Shown piece after piece: positions 1 through 9,500 of a DNA stretch of 64,000 nucleotides (position 1 is its first letter; each line of letters opens with the position of its first letter). The notes beneath the pieces are model-generated. The model saw only the letters and a list, made by a program, of their open reading frames with translations. It was not told where the DNA came from and did not search any database. Source of the stretch: Ignavibacteriales bacterium. GTDB lineage: Bacteria > Bacteroidota > Ignavibacteria > Ignavibacteriales > SURF-24. The DNA lies in the NCBI GenBank assembly GCA_026390815.1, contig JAPLFH010000025.1, positions 1 through 64,000 of the forward strand. Direction: 5' to 3'. A program made the position numbers and the translations under genes.

Positions 1-11
1 GGTAGGCAGGT

Positions 12-127
12 GTGTACGATGTTGTGCAATTAATTATTTACTAAACATCGGTAACATCCCCATGGGGATGTTCGTGCACGATCTCTTGCTTTAATAGTAT
101 CACTAAAAAGTGTGCACGATGTGGTGC
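12..127. repeat. Three GTGYACGAT direct repeats around a 20-bp palindrome
   Basis: Three 16-base units of the form GTGYACGAT-N4-TGC lie in the same direction at 12-27, 74-89 and 112-127. A perfect 20-bp palindrome (53-72, centred on CCATGG) sits between the first two. No gene overlaps them. They could be an operator cluster or the edge of a repeat element that continues to the left of the window. No known family is recognised. Confidence 0.5.
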
Positions 128-146
128 TATTTGTGAATTAATTATT

Positions 147-262
147 AAGTCACGTTACGCATCGTTAGATATTTGAGCCAAAAAACTCATCTCCTTAGTC
201 CCCTTCTCTTTCAAAGAGAAGGGGATTTGGGGTAGAGTTCAAAATGCTGCGTAACGTGACTT
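147..262 (+). repeat. 116-bp MITE-like palindromic repeat, copy A
   Basis: The element is bounded by 15-bp terminal inverted repeats (AAGTCACGTTACGCA at the left, its complement at the right). Inside is a long hairpin built on CCCCTTCTCTTT and its complement around a single central base. A second copy of the same length lies in opposite orientation at 19816-19931. It has no coding capacity, so it would need a transposase in trans. The AT-rich flanks share ATTAATTA on both sides, but a target duplication cannot be called cleanly. Confidence 0.8.
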
Positions 263-281
263 ATTAATTAACAGTGAATAA

Positions 282-638
282 TTATTTTTTTGTTTTTGAT
301 GTTTTTAAAATTGCGATAAGCAGTTTTAATAATTCTTCGCAATCATTTAAAATTGATACGCTAAATTTTTTATCCAGATAACCACTATCTATTAGTAAAC
401 GAAGCCAATAATGAGTTTCTCTAGATTCTTTTAAAGCAATTTGAAGTTTTGCTATGAAATCAGCCTTGGATTGACCTCCGATAGCTTCTTCAACATTTGC
501 CCCAATGCTTGTACCACTTCTTAATATCTGTTTTGAAAGGATAAATTCTTTTTTTTCCTCAACTAAATACTTGTAAAGTTTAACAATTCTTAATGCAAAT
601 TGATAACTTTTTATTTGTATCGGGCTTTTATTTTTCAT
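282..638 (-). CDS. Four-helix bundle protein (23S rRNA-intervening-sequence type)
   Basis: This 118-aa protein matches the small four-helix bundle family (TIGR02436 type) often called 23S rRNA-associated protein. It shows the usual order of motifs: an N-terminal helix with a YQFALRIV-like segment, SKQILRSGTSIGANVEEA near residues 38-55, then ALKESRETHYWLRLL near residues 68-82. The function of the family is unsettled. Members were first seen inside 23S rRNA intervening sequences, but many, like this one, stand alone in the chromosome. Nothing rRNA-like is next to it. It starts at ATG, and the stop lies 20 bases beyond the right end of MITE copy A. Confidence 0.9.
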   Translation of the reverse strand: MKNKSPIQIKSYQFALRIVKLYKYLVEEKKEFILSKQILRSGTSIGANVEEAIGGQSKADFIAKLQIALKESRETHYWLRLLIDSGYLDKKFSVSILNDCEELLKLLIAILKTSKTKK

Positions 639-708
639 TTGCTACAACTATTAATTCTTAATTATTCATTTTAAAAGCTCGTTGAACTATTGGTGCTGTG
701 GTCATTCT

Positions 709-1491
709 TTAGTTATCCTTAAACAATTTCAAATATTCTGTAAACTCAAACTCCCGATTTCTCTTCCAGCCAGTTTTTTCATTTAAAATTCATAGTCTCT
801 CAAAATCAGAGAGTATAGCGTTTGCTGTTGGCATCGATACTTTTAATTCTTTCTGAACTTCTTGTGCAGTAACAACAGTTTTTTTATATAGATATTTCAT
901 TAACAGTTTTGCTGTTGCAAACTTCTTTCCAAGCTCCGGAAGTTTAGCATTCTCAATCTTTGCTTTAAGTTTCAGTATTGAACTGAACGTATCAGTTCCT
1001 TTTTCGCTGGTTTCAATAATGCCAACAAGAAAAAACTTAATCCATTGAAGCATATCATTTTTAAGTCTAACAAGATTCAGATTATCATAATATAGTTGGC
1101 GATGCCTCTCAATGTAATCAGATAAATAAAGTGAGGGTCTTGATAGCAAACCGGAACTGACCAAGTAAAGAGTTATTAATAAACGTCTGATTCTTCAATT
1201 ACCATCAAGAAAGGGATGTATAGTTTCAAACTGATAGTGAGCAATAGCTGCTCTTATCAGAACCGGAACATCTATCTGATCATTATGCAAAAATTTTTCC
1301 AGATCACCCATATGCTCATTCACCTCTGTGTGAACTGGTGGAATGTATGTAGCATCTTTAAGTGTAGCTCCGCCAATCCAGATTTGACTTGCTCTGAATT
1401 CACCGGGATTTCTATGTTCACCTCTTACACCACTCAATAAAGTTTTATGGGCTTCTTTTAATAATCTTGCAGAGATCGACAAAGTTTTCAA
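709..1491 (-). pseudogene. Fic-family (AMPylase) pseudogene, 5'-truncated with two in-frame TGA codons
   Basis: Read in one frame, the stretch encodes the core and C-terminal part of a Fic protein: RGEHRNPGEFRASQIWIGG, then the Fic motif HPFLDGN, then RLLITLYLVSSG, an HTH-like segment and a closing segment ILNEKTGWKRNREFEFTEYL ending at TAA 709-711. The roughly 100 residues that normally precede the Fic core are absent, and the neighbouring gene occupies that place. TGA codons interrupt the frame at 1195-1197, exactly where the Fic motif needs Gly (HPFLDGN-G-R), and at 790-792. A further conserved Gly of the motif is Arg (AGA). Intact Fic enzymes transfer AMP from ATP to target proteins. This copy cannot do so under the standard code. 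Confidence 0.88.
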
Positions 1492-1508
1492 TTTATTTCA
1501 TATCCATC

Positions 1509-4352
1509 TTAAAATGTAACATTTAGCACAACATTAAATATCAGTTCATTATAATTAAGCGAGGTGTCAACAAGATCTTTATATACTGTCTCTTCTAACC
1601 TTGCGTTAAGATTAATATTTTCTAAGATAGAAATTGCAGTATTCAAATAAACCCCTGTTTTTTTGTTTGCGGACCACTCGTAGGCGATGTTTAATCCTAA
1701 AGTATTGGATAAAAATTCCATAAATGCTGCGTTTATGCTAAAATCGAAACTGTTGATATTAGAATAATAGTATGGAGAAGTTGTTTTAATTATTCCCCAC
1801 GTACCTGCAAATGATATTGGTTTATCAAAACTTATTGCTTCTGTTACTGAAACTGAATTGGTGCGGTAATCAGATAAACCATTTAAAGTTTTTGCTTCAT
1901 TACGGATGTAAGCTACATTTGTTAAAAAATTAAATTCTTCAATTAGCAAGGTATAGCCGGTAACAGCGGAGAACATTATCGTTTTATTTTCAATTTGATG
2001 TGAAGGAACCTGATTGTTATTTTTCTGAATATAAGGTGAATAAGAAACCTGCAGGAAAGGAAGTTTGGGGAAATTCAGTCCAAGATTTATTCCAAATGCA
2101 GTAGTGGTAGTAGTTGAGCTTTTCCATTCAATAAGGTTATCGTGTGATGTTCTGAAAAATGAACTTATAGAAATTTTTCTTGCCAATAATCCTTGTTCTA
2201 CTTTTCCTTCGTAGGCAAATTGATCATTTCTCAAATTCGGTGCGCCAAGCGATGCATAACCTGGTCCAATCATTTTCATGCCAAAAGAAATACGGGTTGC
2301 AGATCCAGGATTGTTAAAAGACATTTTACCAGTATAAGAATAATCAAAGGAAGTGCTGATTTTTGGAGTAATCATTTTCTTAATCCAATTTGGAATCGAT
2401 TTGCTTTCAAAGTCGGCATCTCTTGTATCACGCGTAAGTACCGAAACATTTCCTTCGCCTTCAATAAGAATAAGTTCATCAAATAAAGTCAGTTTTGTTT
2501 CAGTACCCAAAACATAATTAGCTTTTGGAGTCAATGTTAAATTATCGGGTAAAACTGTTGTTGAATTTTCATCGTCCTTAGCATATAATCCTGTAAAGAA
2601 GAAATGAGATAAATCTTTTTTTCCTATTCCAAGCCTTCCTGCATATAGACTCCTTTGATAAGCAATATTTTCAATACTACGCTGATTTTTTGAAGCAGCA
2701 AAAGCCGCATAAAAAATACCCGGATTTAATTCAACATTAATCCCGGTAACAGGAACACCTTTTAATGTATAATCAGAATATGAAGGATAATTTGTTCCAA
2801 TCCCCAAAGTATTTATTCCCAGTAATAATTTCTCCCATCCCGATGCCAGTTCTGAAATTTTATCTTCCAACCTCGATTTAAGTTGTTCCTTATAGCTATT
2901 AAGGTCAAAATTAAAACTAAAGCTGTTTATACTTTGCCTGCCCGATCCCTGCTGTGTAGAGATAAGAAAATTTGCCGTGAATGGAAGTCCATAAATTGCA
3001 ACAGAGGGATTCAATTCCGCAGTTAAAATATTTTTAGGCAACTCTGAAAACGGCAAGCTTTTGTAACCGGCATCAAAACTTAATTTTGCATTTCCAGAAA
3101 ATGAAAATGGTTTTATTTCGTTTTCCATTTTATTATCATAAATCATATTAAGCAACTGTGAATTGTCTGTTGATGCAAGCAGCAAAGGTTGCTTATAAGA
3201 AAGGAAAGATTGATCTCCTCTTAAATGGAATACCTTTGCCGCTTCATCAGGTATATTCAGAAGCTGTTTTACTTGTAAATTCTTTTTGGAATTATCAGTA
3301 AAAGAAAATTCATAAGTTTCACTTTCTGAAACCAACACGTTGTTTAGATAAGCGTTAACCTTCCATGCATAGCGTTTGTTGTTCTGAAACCTTCTGCCTG
3401 CGACTGGATATAAAAAAACATTAGAATAAATATTTTGATTTTTAAAGAATGCAGGATTCGATAATACTGCATCATAGGAAGATTGATTGCCATATATCTC
3501 CGTAATTTTTATAGAATACGTTGCTCTAACTCCGGGAGGAATAGGAGATGGGGGCAGCCAACTAAAAGTGAGGATGGGAGGAGCTTCGTTCCGGTTTTCA
3601 GATAAATTTTTACGAACCGACTGGTTGCCTACAATTATAGGATCCGTCCAGGTTGTATCTCCTTCTCTTGTTCCCGGAGAGATTTTCTTTGCGTAATTTT
3701 CTACTGTGTCACCTTCTCTAGTTCCCGGAGAGATTTTCTTTGCGTAATTTTCTACTGTGTCACCTTCTCTAGTCCCTGGAGATATTTTCTTTTCTAATTC
3801 ATAATCTTTGATATCAATTGAGATTCTCTTTTCAAAGACAGCACCGTTTTCGGGTTGAAGAATTTCAATCTGTGATAGATTTTGAGCCGCCGCCTGCATG
3901 CACTGCATACCAAGTTGATTGCCAGTTTCAGTATTTATAACAGCAACACATATCTCATATTCACCTGTAGGCACACCACCAATATTTTTAACAACATCAG
4001 AATATTTACTGTTTGTTGATTCAATTTGCAGAGGCATTAGATCGTGAGTATTTATAATTTTAAGTCCCGGTGGCAATAAAAAAGATGCTGTTGTTGCAGC
4101 TACAATTGGTCCTTTTAATGATTCAGTTGCCGTTCCTTTCAAGTATACTTTGTAAGTTGTGTTAGTAGGATTTATTAATGTAACCTTCCACATATTTTCT
4201 ACTTTGAATTGGTACGGCGGTGGCTGCTGAAGCACAACAATTACCTGCGCTATTGCAGTTGATTGTGTGCTTAAGAGGATTAACAGAATAATAAATTTGC
4301 ATAACTGCTTATATTCTATAAAAAATCTTGGTGAATAGTTTTTATTTGACAT
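1509..4352 (-). CDS. Large exported surface/outer-membrane protein with N-terminal Ig-like module and internal repeats
   Basis: This 947-aa protein is third in a three-gene operon and overlaps the preceding gene by 11 bp. It has a signal peptide (hydrophobic segment near residues 17-35). An Ig-like N-terminal module follows that is clearly homologous to the start of the 1621-aa protein of the same operon (VVLQQPPPYQFKVENMWKVTLI versus VKLQQPPPNQLSVTDIWKLTLI). Next come a linker with a 17-residue tandem repeat, a second shared module (TFSWLPPSPIPPG, then YAWKV), and a long beta-rich C-terminal half that ends in Phe, as outer-membrane barrels do. The layout recalls the TANFOR-type proteins of Bacteroidota; that assignment rests on recalled family features only. 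No enzymatic motif was seen. Outer-membrane anchoring is inferred. Confidence 0.88.
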   Translation of the reverse strand: MSNKNYSPRFFIEYKQLCKFIILLILLSTQSTAIAQVIVVLQQPPPYQFKVENMWKVTLINPTNTTYKVYLKGTATESLKGPIVAATTASFLLPPGLKIINTHDLMPLQIESTNSKYSDVVKNIGGVPTGEYEICVAVINTETGNQLGMQCMQAAAQNLSQIEILQPENGAVFEKRISIDIKDYELEKKISPGTREGDTVENYAKKISPGTREGDTVENYAKKISPGTREGDTTWTDPIIVGNQSVRKNLSENRNEAPPILTFSWLPPSPIPPGVRATYSIKITEIYGNQSSYDAVLSNPAFFKNQNIYSNVFLYPVAGRRFQNNKRYAWKVNAYLNNVLVSESETYEFSFTDNSKKNLQVKQLLNIPDEAAKVFHLRGDQSFLSYKQPLLLASTDNSQLLNMIYDNKMENEIKPFSFSGNAKLSFDAGYKSLPFSELPKNILTAELNPSVAIYGLPFTANFLISTQQGSGRQSINSFSFNFDLNSYKEQLKSRLEDKISELASGWEKLLLGINTLGIGTNYPSYSDYTLKGVPVTGINVELNPGIFYAAFAASKNQRSIENIAYQRSLYAGRLGIGKKDLSHFFFTGLYAKDDENSTTVLPDNLTLTPKANYVLGTETKLTLFDELILIEGEGNVSVLTRDTRDADFESKSIPNWIKKMITPKISTSFDYSYTGKMSFNNPGSATRISFGMKMIGPGYASLGAPNLRNDQFAYEGKVEQGLLARKISISSFFRTSHDNLIEWKSSTTTTTAFGINLGLNFPKLPFLQVSYSPYIQKNNNQVPSHQIENKTIMFSAVTGYTLLIEEFNFLTNVAYIRNEAKTLNGLSDYRTNSVSVTEAISFDKPISFAGTWGIIKTTSPYYYSNINSFDFSINAAFMEFLSNTLGLNIAYEWSANKKTGVYLNTAISILENINLNARLEETVYKDLVDTSLNYNELIFNVVLNVTF
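3661..3793 (-). repeat. 51-bp in-frame tandem repeat (about 2.6 copies)
   Basis: Units begin at 3661, 3712 and 3763 on the plus strand; the third is partial. Each full unit encodes 17 residues (KKISPGTREGDTVENYA), so copy-number change keeps the frame. The copies are almost identical at the DNA level, which points to recent duplication. The array lies in the linker between two domains of the 947-aa protein. The paralogous 1621-aa protein has a short unrepeated linker there. Confidence 0.92.
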
Positions 4353-6522
4353 ATATATTTACCATCTCACTCATTTTTGATTCGCCGCCTAAATTATCGA
4401 AAACTTTGACTGCGTATGTGTAATTACCTTTTCCGGATGTTAACTTTCCGTCCGTAAAAATTCTTGATTCCGATTCCTTTATCGTAGCGTACCTGCCTGG
4501 TAAATCATTTCCGATTGAGCGATAGACGACAAAATATACTCCTTCAGAATTTTCATATTTCCAATTAAGCGTTGTTTCATTTTTCTTATCATCATATTGT
4601 ATTTTCAAATTTTTTACTATTGGAAGTACACCAGTATAGTATGGTCTGGCGGTTACCGGAAATGATAACTTGGAACGCAATCCCGAACTATCCACTGCAA
4701 GCAAAGAGTATTCATACATAATATTTGGTTTAACTTTTTTATCGATAAAAATAGTGTCAGCCCGCCCCATTTTAGAAAGACTATCCCATTTTGCTTCCCC
4801 CAATATTCTGCGAAATGCAACATGATATTTTACATCTTCGCTGGTACTTGGTACGAAAAACAATGTCACAGATTTGTCGGTAACAGCAACATCAATTATA
4901 ACTGGAGCAACAGGAGCTATTATGTCGGGTCTCCGAATAGCTATTACGTTGGAGAATTTGGATTCATTATAACGGTTATCAAGAGCCGTTGCACGGTAAT
5001 AAACATATGAAGTTGTAGTGTTAAGCGAAACAGTATCTTTGAATTCTGTAATTCGCGTATAGTTTATAGAATCATTTCCGAATGATTCAATAATAGATGA
5101 AAATTCGTGTTGGGGAGAATTGGATTTTAATATTCTGTAACCCATCAAATCTTTTTCAACATTTGGTTTCAGTACTAAAGTAACTACACCATTAGAATCC
5201 ATTGTACCTTTGAACCATATTGGTTTTGCAGGAGGAACAGTATCATTTAAAGCTACATAAACAGGATAGGACTGGCTAATATTACCGGCTGTATCTACAG
5301 CCTCTACTAAATAAAAATTATTTCCGCCTTTTATAAAAGTTTTATCAATATACTCTCTTGAAACGGGAGGTAATAGATTTGTTATGTATTTAAATTCACC
5401 TGAAGTTGAAGTATCGCGTCCTATGTAAAATCCTTTTAGATCTCTTGCGGGATTATCTCTCATTTGCCATTTTATTTTTACTTCATTGTCATTTATCTGC
5501 TCAGGTTGTGGGGCGAATGGTTGTTCCGGAGGTGTTCTGTCTCTACCCATAGCTTTTATTTCACCTATAAAAACATTATCCGCAAATGAAGTAGTGCCGT
5601 AAACTTTATAAAAATATGGTTTGTAATTTACAATTAAAGTGTCCAGATAGCCCTCAGATGGATCAATAGCATCAGCTTTATTTCTCATAGTTAACAATGG
5701 AGCTTTTGTTAACTTTTTAAATGTCTTACCATTATCATCAGAGCGTTCAACTTTGTAAAAGGATAATTGATTATTTGCTTTCCAGTTTATTCCTATACTG
5801 CCTTCATTTTCCGAAGAGGTAAGATTTTGTTTTGCAAAGTCCGGATTATATTGCTCAACTTTTACTTCAACAAGCCCGTCCTCAATAATGTAAACAGGTG
5901 ATTTGCCTGCTAATTTTATTTTATATACAAATTTTTCACCGCGCTTCACATCTTTATCCACATATCTTAATCCAAGTCCCTCAGCCGAATTAGAGCTGCT
6001 GTTTGCCGACAGCATAGCAAATAGTATCTGCCAACCATATTTACTTTTTTTATCTTTTAAGTCTTGCAGTTCATTACCAGTTGATGTTTCTTTTTTAACA
6101 TTGGTTGTATTTTGATTTGATGATCCAAACATATATGCGAAAGCATCATAGTCAACTTCGGTGGTATCAATTCTTGTCGGTCTTACCTTAAAGTACGCTT
6201 CCCATCGCTCGTCAGTCCAGGGTTTAAATACACCTTGTTTAACCGGTTTAAATTCACCGTATAAACCAGTTTGCAAAATTGGTGCGCGTTCCAGAATAAA
6301 ACCAAGTTCTTTGCATAAATCCCATACTGCCGGTTTGGAAACTGCCCATCGAACGATTACGGAATCAGAATATGTTCTTGCGATAATTCCAATCTTTGTT
6401 CTAAGGCTTTCATTCAAATCATTAACGCTAACACTATCTTTTTCCAATATTCCTGTATCTTTTTGTGCAAAAGAAAATATCTGAAGAGAAAGTACCAGCA
6501 TAATTATTTTTATTAATTTCAT
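4342..6522 (-). CDS. Exported multi-domain fibronectin type III-like protein
   Basis: This 726-aa protein has a signal peptide (LIKIIMLVLSLQIFSFAQ). After an N-terminal region of about 215 residues, it consists of consecutive beta-sandwich units of about 90-110 residues. These show FnIII-like turns such as IGINWKANNQLSFYKVERSDD, VKIKWQMRDNPARDLKGFYIGRD and VTLFFVPSTSEDVKYHVAF. It carries no catalytic signature and no C-terminal sorting domain. It is the middle gene of the surface operon: 7 bp downstream of the 1621-aa gene and overlapping the 947-aa gene by 11 bp, so the three are surely co-transcribed and probably translationally coupled. A structural or adaptor role at the cell surface is inferred from this context. 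Confidence 0.88.
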   Translation of the reverse strand: MKLIKIIMLVLSLQIFSFAQKDTGILEKDSVSVNDLNESLRTKIGIIARTYSDSVIVRWAVSKPAVWDLCKELGFILERAPILQTGLYGEFKPVKQGVFKPWTDERWEAYFKVRPTRIDTTEVDYDAFAYMFGSSNQNTTNVKKETSTGNELQDLKDKKSKYGWQILFAMLSANSSSNSAEGLGLRYVDKDVKRGEKFVYKIKLAGKSPVYIIEDGLVEVKVEQYNPDFAKQNLTSSENEGSIGINWKANNQLSFYKVERSDDNGKTFKKLTKAPLLTMRNKADAIDPSEGYLDTLIVNYKPYFYKVYGTTSFADNVFIGEIKAMGRDRTPPEQPFAPQPEQINDNEVKIKWQMRDNPARDLKGFYIGRDTSTSGEFKYITNLLPPVSREYIDKTFIKGGNNFYLVEAVDTAGNISQSYPVYVALNDTVPPAKPIWFKGTMDSNGVVTLVLKPNVEKDLMGYRILKSNSPQHEFSSIIESFGNDSINYTRITEFKDTVSLNTTTSYVYYRATALDNRYNESKFSNVIAIRRPDIIAPVAPVIIDVAVTDKSVTLFFVPSTSEDVKYHVAFRRILGEAKWDSLSKMGRADTIFIDKKVKPNIMYEYSLLAVDSSGLRSKLSFPVTARPYYTGVLPIVKNLKIQYDDKKNETTLNWKYENSEGVYFVVYRSIGNDLPGRYATIKESESRIFTDGKLTSGKGNYTYAVKVFDNLGGESKMSEMVNIYVK

Positions 6523-6529
6523 AATTATC

Positions 6530-9500
6530 TTACCTGTGTATATTTAGTTGATTATTGGTGGAAGATGAGTTGTTGTTCATGGAATTTTGGGAAGTTAATC
6601 TATTTTGATAATTGTTCCGGGATGGTGGCTGGATGGTTGTCTGCTGTAAAACTCCGGAGCTGAAATTTGCAATTCTTGTTTCGGTTATGAAATTACCACT
6701 ATTTGATTTTGCCTTTTCCCAAACATTAGTTGTACCCTGTTGTATTGCCCATAGTTCTGCTTTTAAGGTCAGCTTATAACGAGTCGTATCTTCAAGGTTT
6801 CTGTAATTTGTCATCACAAAATTTCTTTGTATGTAATATTCATATTGTCCAAGTGAATTTGTTCCGGCACTTCTTACAAGAGGAATTATACTTGCAGTGT
6901 TACGATTTTGACTACTAAGTTGATTTGTAGAAGTTGAGACCGCTGTTTGGTTAAAGCGATTTAATGTTTGGAAGTTCTGATTTGAAACCTGACTAACATT
7001 TGATGTTGGTGTAGTTGTTGGCTGATTTAATGGTGCCGGACCTAATGAAGTTAAAGCAGCATAATATCTAACCTGAAAAGTTCTGTTTACTATTGAACCA
7101 TCAGATTGCCTTTCCTGCACATCAAATGCTTCGTTAGGAGTAAAGCCAAACATAACACCAATTTTCTTACCGGGATCAAATCTATCTGGTGAAGGAGGTG
7201 TATCAATGTTGATTATCATATCTCCGATTTGCTGTGTGGCATCTTCCTGCGTATAGGTTTGATTAGTGGGTAAAGGTGCAGGCATGCATTGCGTTCCATA
7301 ACTAACATCCACATAGTTAGACCAATTAATAAATCCATTACCAATATTAACCGAAACAAGTGCTGATCCATTTATCCATACAGGATTCGGAAAACCAGCC
7401 TGAACCTGCAAACCTGCTTTTATATCTGCAAAAGTATAATCACAAGTTCCGGGCTCAGTACCGCAACATACGGTACAATAGAAGGCATCTTTTGTAGGTA
7501 CTGTAACTTTAACATATCCATGAAACCAGGCAGCAACACCGCCCAGGGCATACCAACTTCTGAAACCAATAGGTGAAGTGCCGCCACAGACGGTGTTTTG
7601 TGGATATTGAAGTAAAGATAAATTAACTTCAAAACCTCCTCCAGCACCATACTTAAGATAGACTTCACCTCTTGGTAAAGAAACTATGTCAATGGATTTA
7701 TCATTACTAAAGTTAACCCCAACTCCAAAAGCAAATCCTTTACCTGTGGATGATTCAGATGGTATTGTTGTTTGTACAGTTGGAATTGCAAACCCAACGC
7801 TATTTAAACCAGCAATAGTTGAAGGCTGAAAACCGTGTTTAATAAATTGCCCGATGTCATTACCGACTAATGTATATTCCCAGGCAGTTACTCCTAAAAC
7901 TTTAACATTATTTGGTTGAGATGGTGTACCGCAGATAAAATACCATTTACTGGTTGCTCCATTTATATTCAGAGCCAGGTTTACTCTGTCATTAGGATTT
8001 CCAATTCCTCTCGTCGTAACCGATGGTTTATCTATTAAGGCATTAGCTACTAATGAAAATACTTTAGTTGGAGGAACATACTGTACGTAAGCATTACCTA
8101 AAATAGTGGCATCACTTCTCTTAGTTAACTCAGCCATACACCAAAAATCAAAATTAAATTTTATCATGTTAAGCCCGCCAGCAAGAGAAAACTCTCCCGT
8201 TAAAGTTGCATCACTATTAAAGGCTTTAGGCTCAGGATAGGTGCCTATTACTGCAAGTACACTCAAACCAAGTCCGATGTTTTTATCAGGGGTGAAAGTT
8301 GCGCCGGAGTTAGTTGTGTTAGTAGTTGTGGCTGCATTTTCAACGTCAGATGGATTAAGCGGCGGCATGTTCAAAACGGTCATTCTTCTCCATACACCCA
8401 CACCAAAACCATAAAAAGCCAATCCGGACATGAAAGGAATTCCTGAGGTTTTTGGAAGAATCACTTTAGCGTCAACATACCAGTATCTAAAGAAGTTACT
8501 TCCGTTATTGTAATTTGTTGAACCCATTCTTAAAGTAGAACTAATCTCTGTCTTTATGGAGTTTATGGTTGCTTTAATGCTACCCATAAATCCATTTCCA
8601 TAAACAGGATCGGCACTATAGAAAGCTATTTTACCATCCAGCTTAACAGCAGATAAATTTGCAAACACCTTAATAGTATCTAAATTAACACCTACAAATG
8701 TTGGAGTGAATTTGCCGGTAACAGCATCTTTTTCAATAGCTCCAATCACTGATAAAGCGCATGTACCTCCAATTTTTTCATCAAGATTTACAATAATTGA
8801 AAATGATACACCTCCCCTTATAACTTCAGTTCCTTGTTTCGGTTTCATCTTGAATTTTATATAATTTATGCTAACAGGAAAATTTGCCAGAAATTTTGGC
8901 GGACTTGCAAAACTCCACGTACCTATGTTGAAAGTAAAATTGTGATAGTTTGTGCTGTCCATATAGCTAAGTCCAACATTCTGAAAATCCATCGCCATTT
9001 TTACATTTTTAACCGGACCAATATTTATATTTGCCCATTCAAAATTTCCGTTTAAGTTAATGTCGAATTTAGTACTGTTGTTAATTGAAAAATTTATGGT
9101 TGAAGTATTAGCCAATACAAGCTTTGCATCAGAGAAAAATTTTGCGGTTATCGGTCCTTGAGGTTTAATAGTAAATAGAAATCCATTATTTGCTGCAAAT
9201 GTTGCTTTAAATGGAAGTGAATTAAGCGGATTAACTTCTGATACCGGCAGAACAATTTTTCCACGCAGGTAAGCATTTGTTAAAGAGCTGCAAACTATTT
9301 CAAGTTTCAGAGTATCTAAACTTGCACCAAGCCCGGATATATTTCCATTTGGGAAAGTAAAAATATCTTTTGCCAAAACCTTCCCAGTCAATCCTTGTTT
9401 ATTAATAATCATGTTTTCAATATTAACAGTAATATTCTGAGTTGATGTTTTAAAATTATCGGGAAATTTTATTTTAGCTTCCTTAATAAAAAACCCGGTG

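Noticed and set aside
790-1197. Stop-codon readthrough or UGA recoding in the Fic gene as the default explanation
   Set aside because: TGA ends intact genes nearby (LytTR regulator, both overlapping hydroxylase genes), and the gene is also 5'-truncated with a motif change; decay is simpler. The recoding idea is kept only as a point to exclude.
3661-3793. CRISPR array
   Set aside because: The 51-bp units are contiguous, in frame and without spacers; they encode part of a protein.
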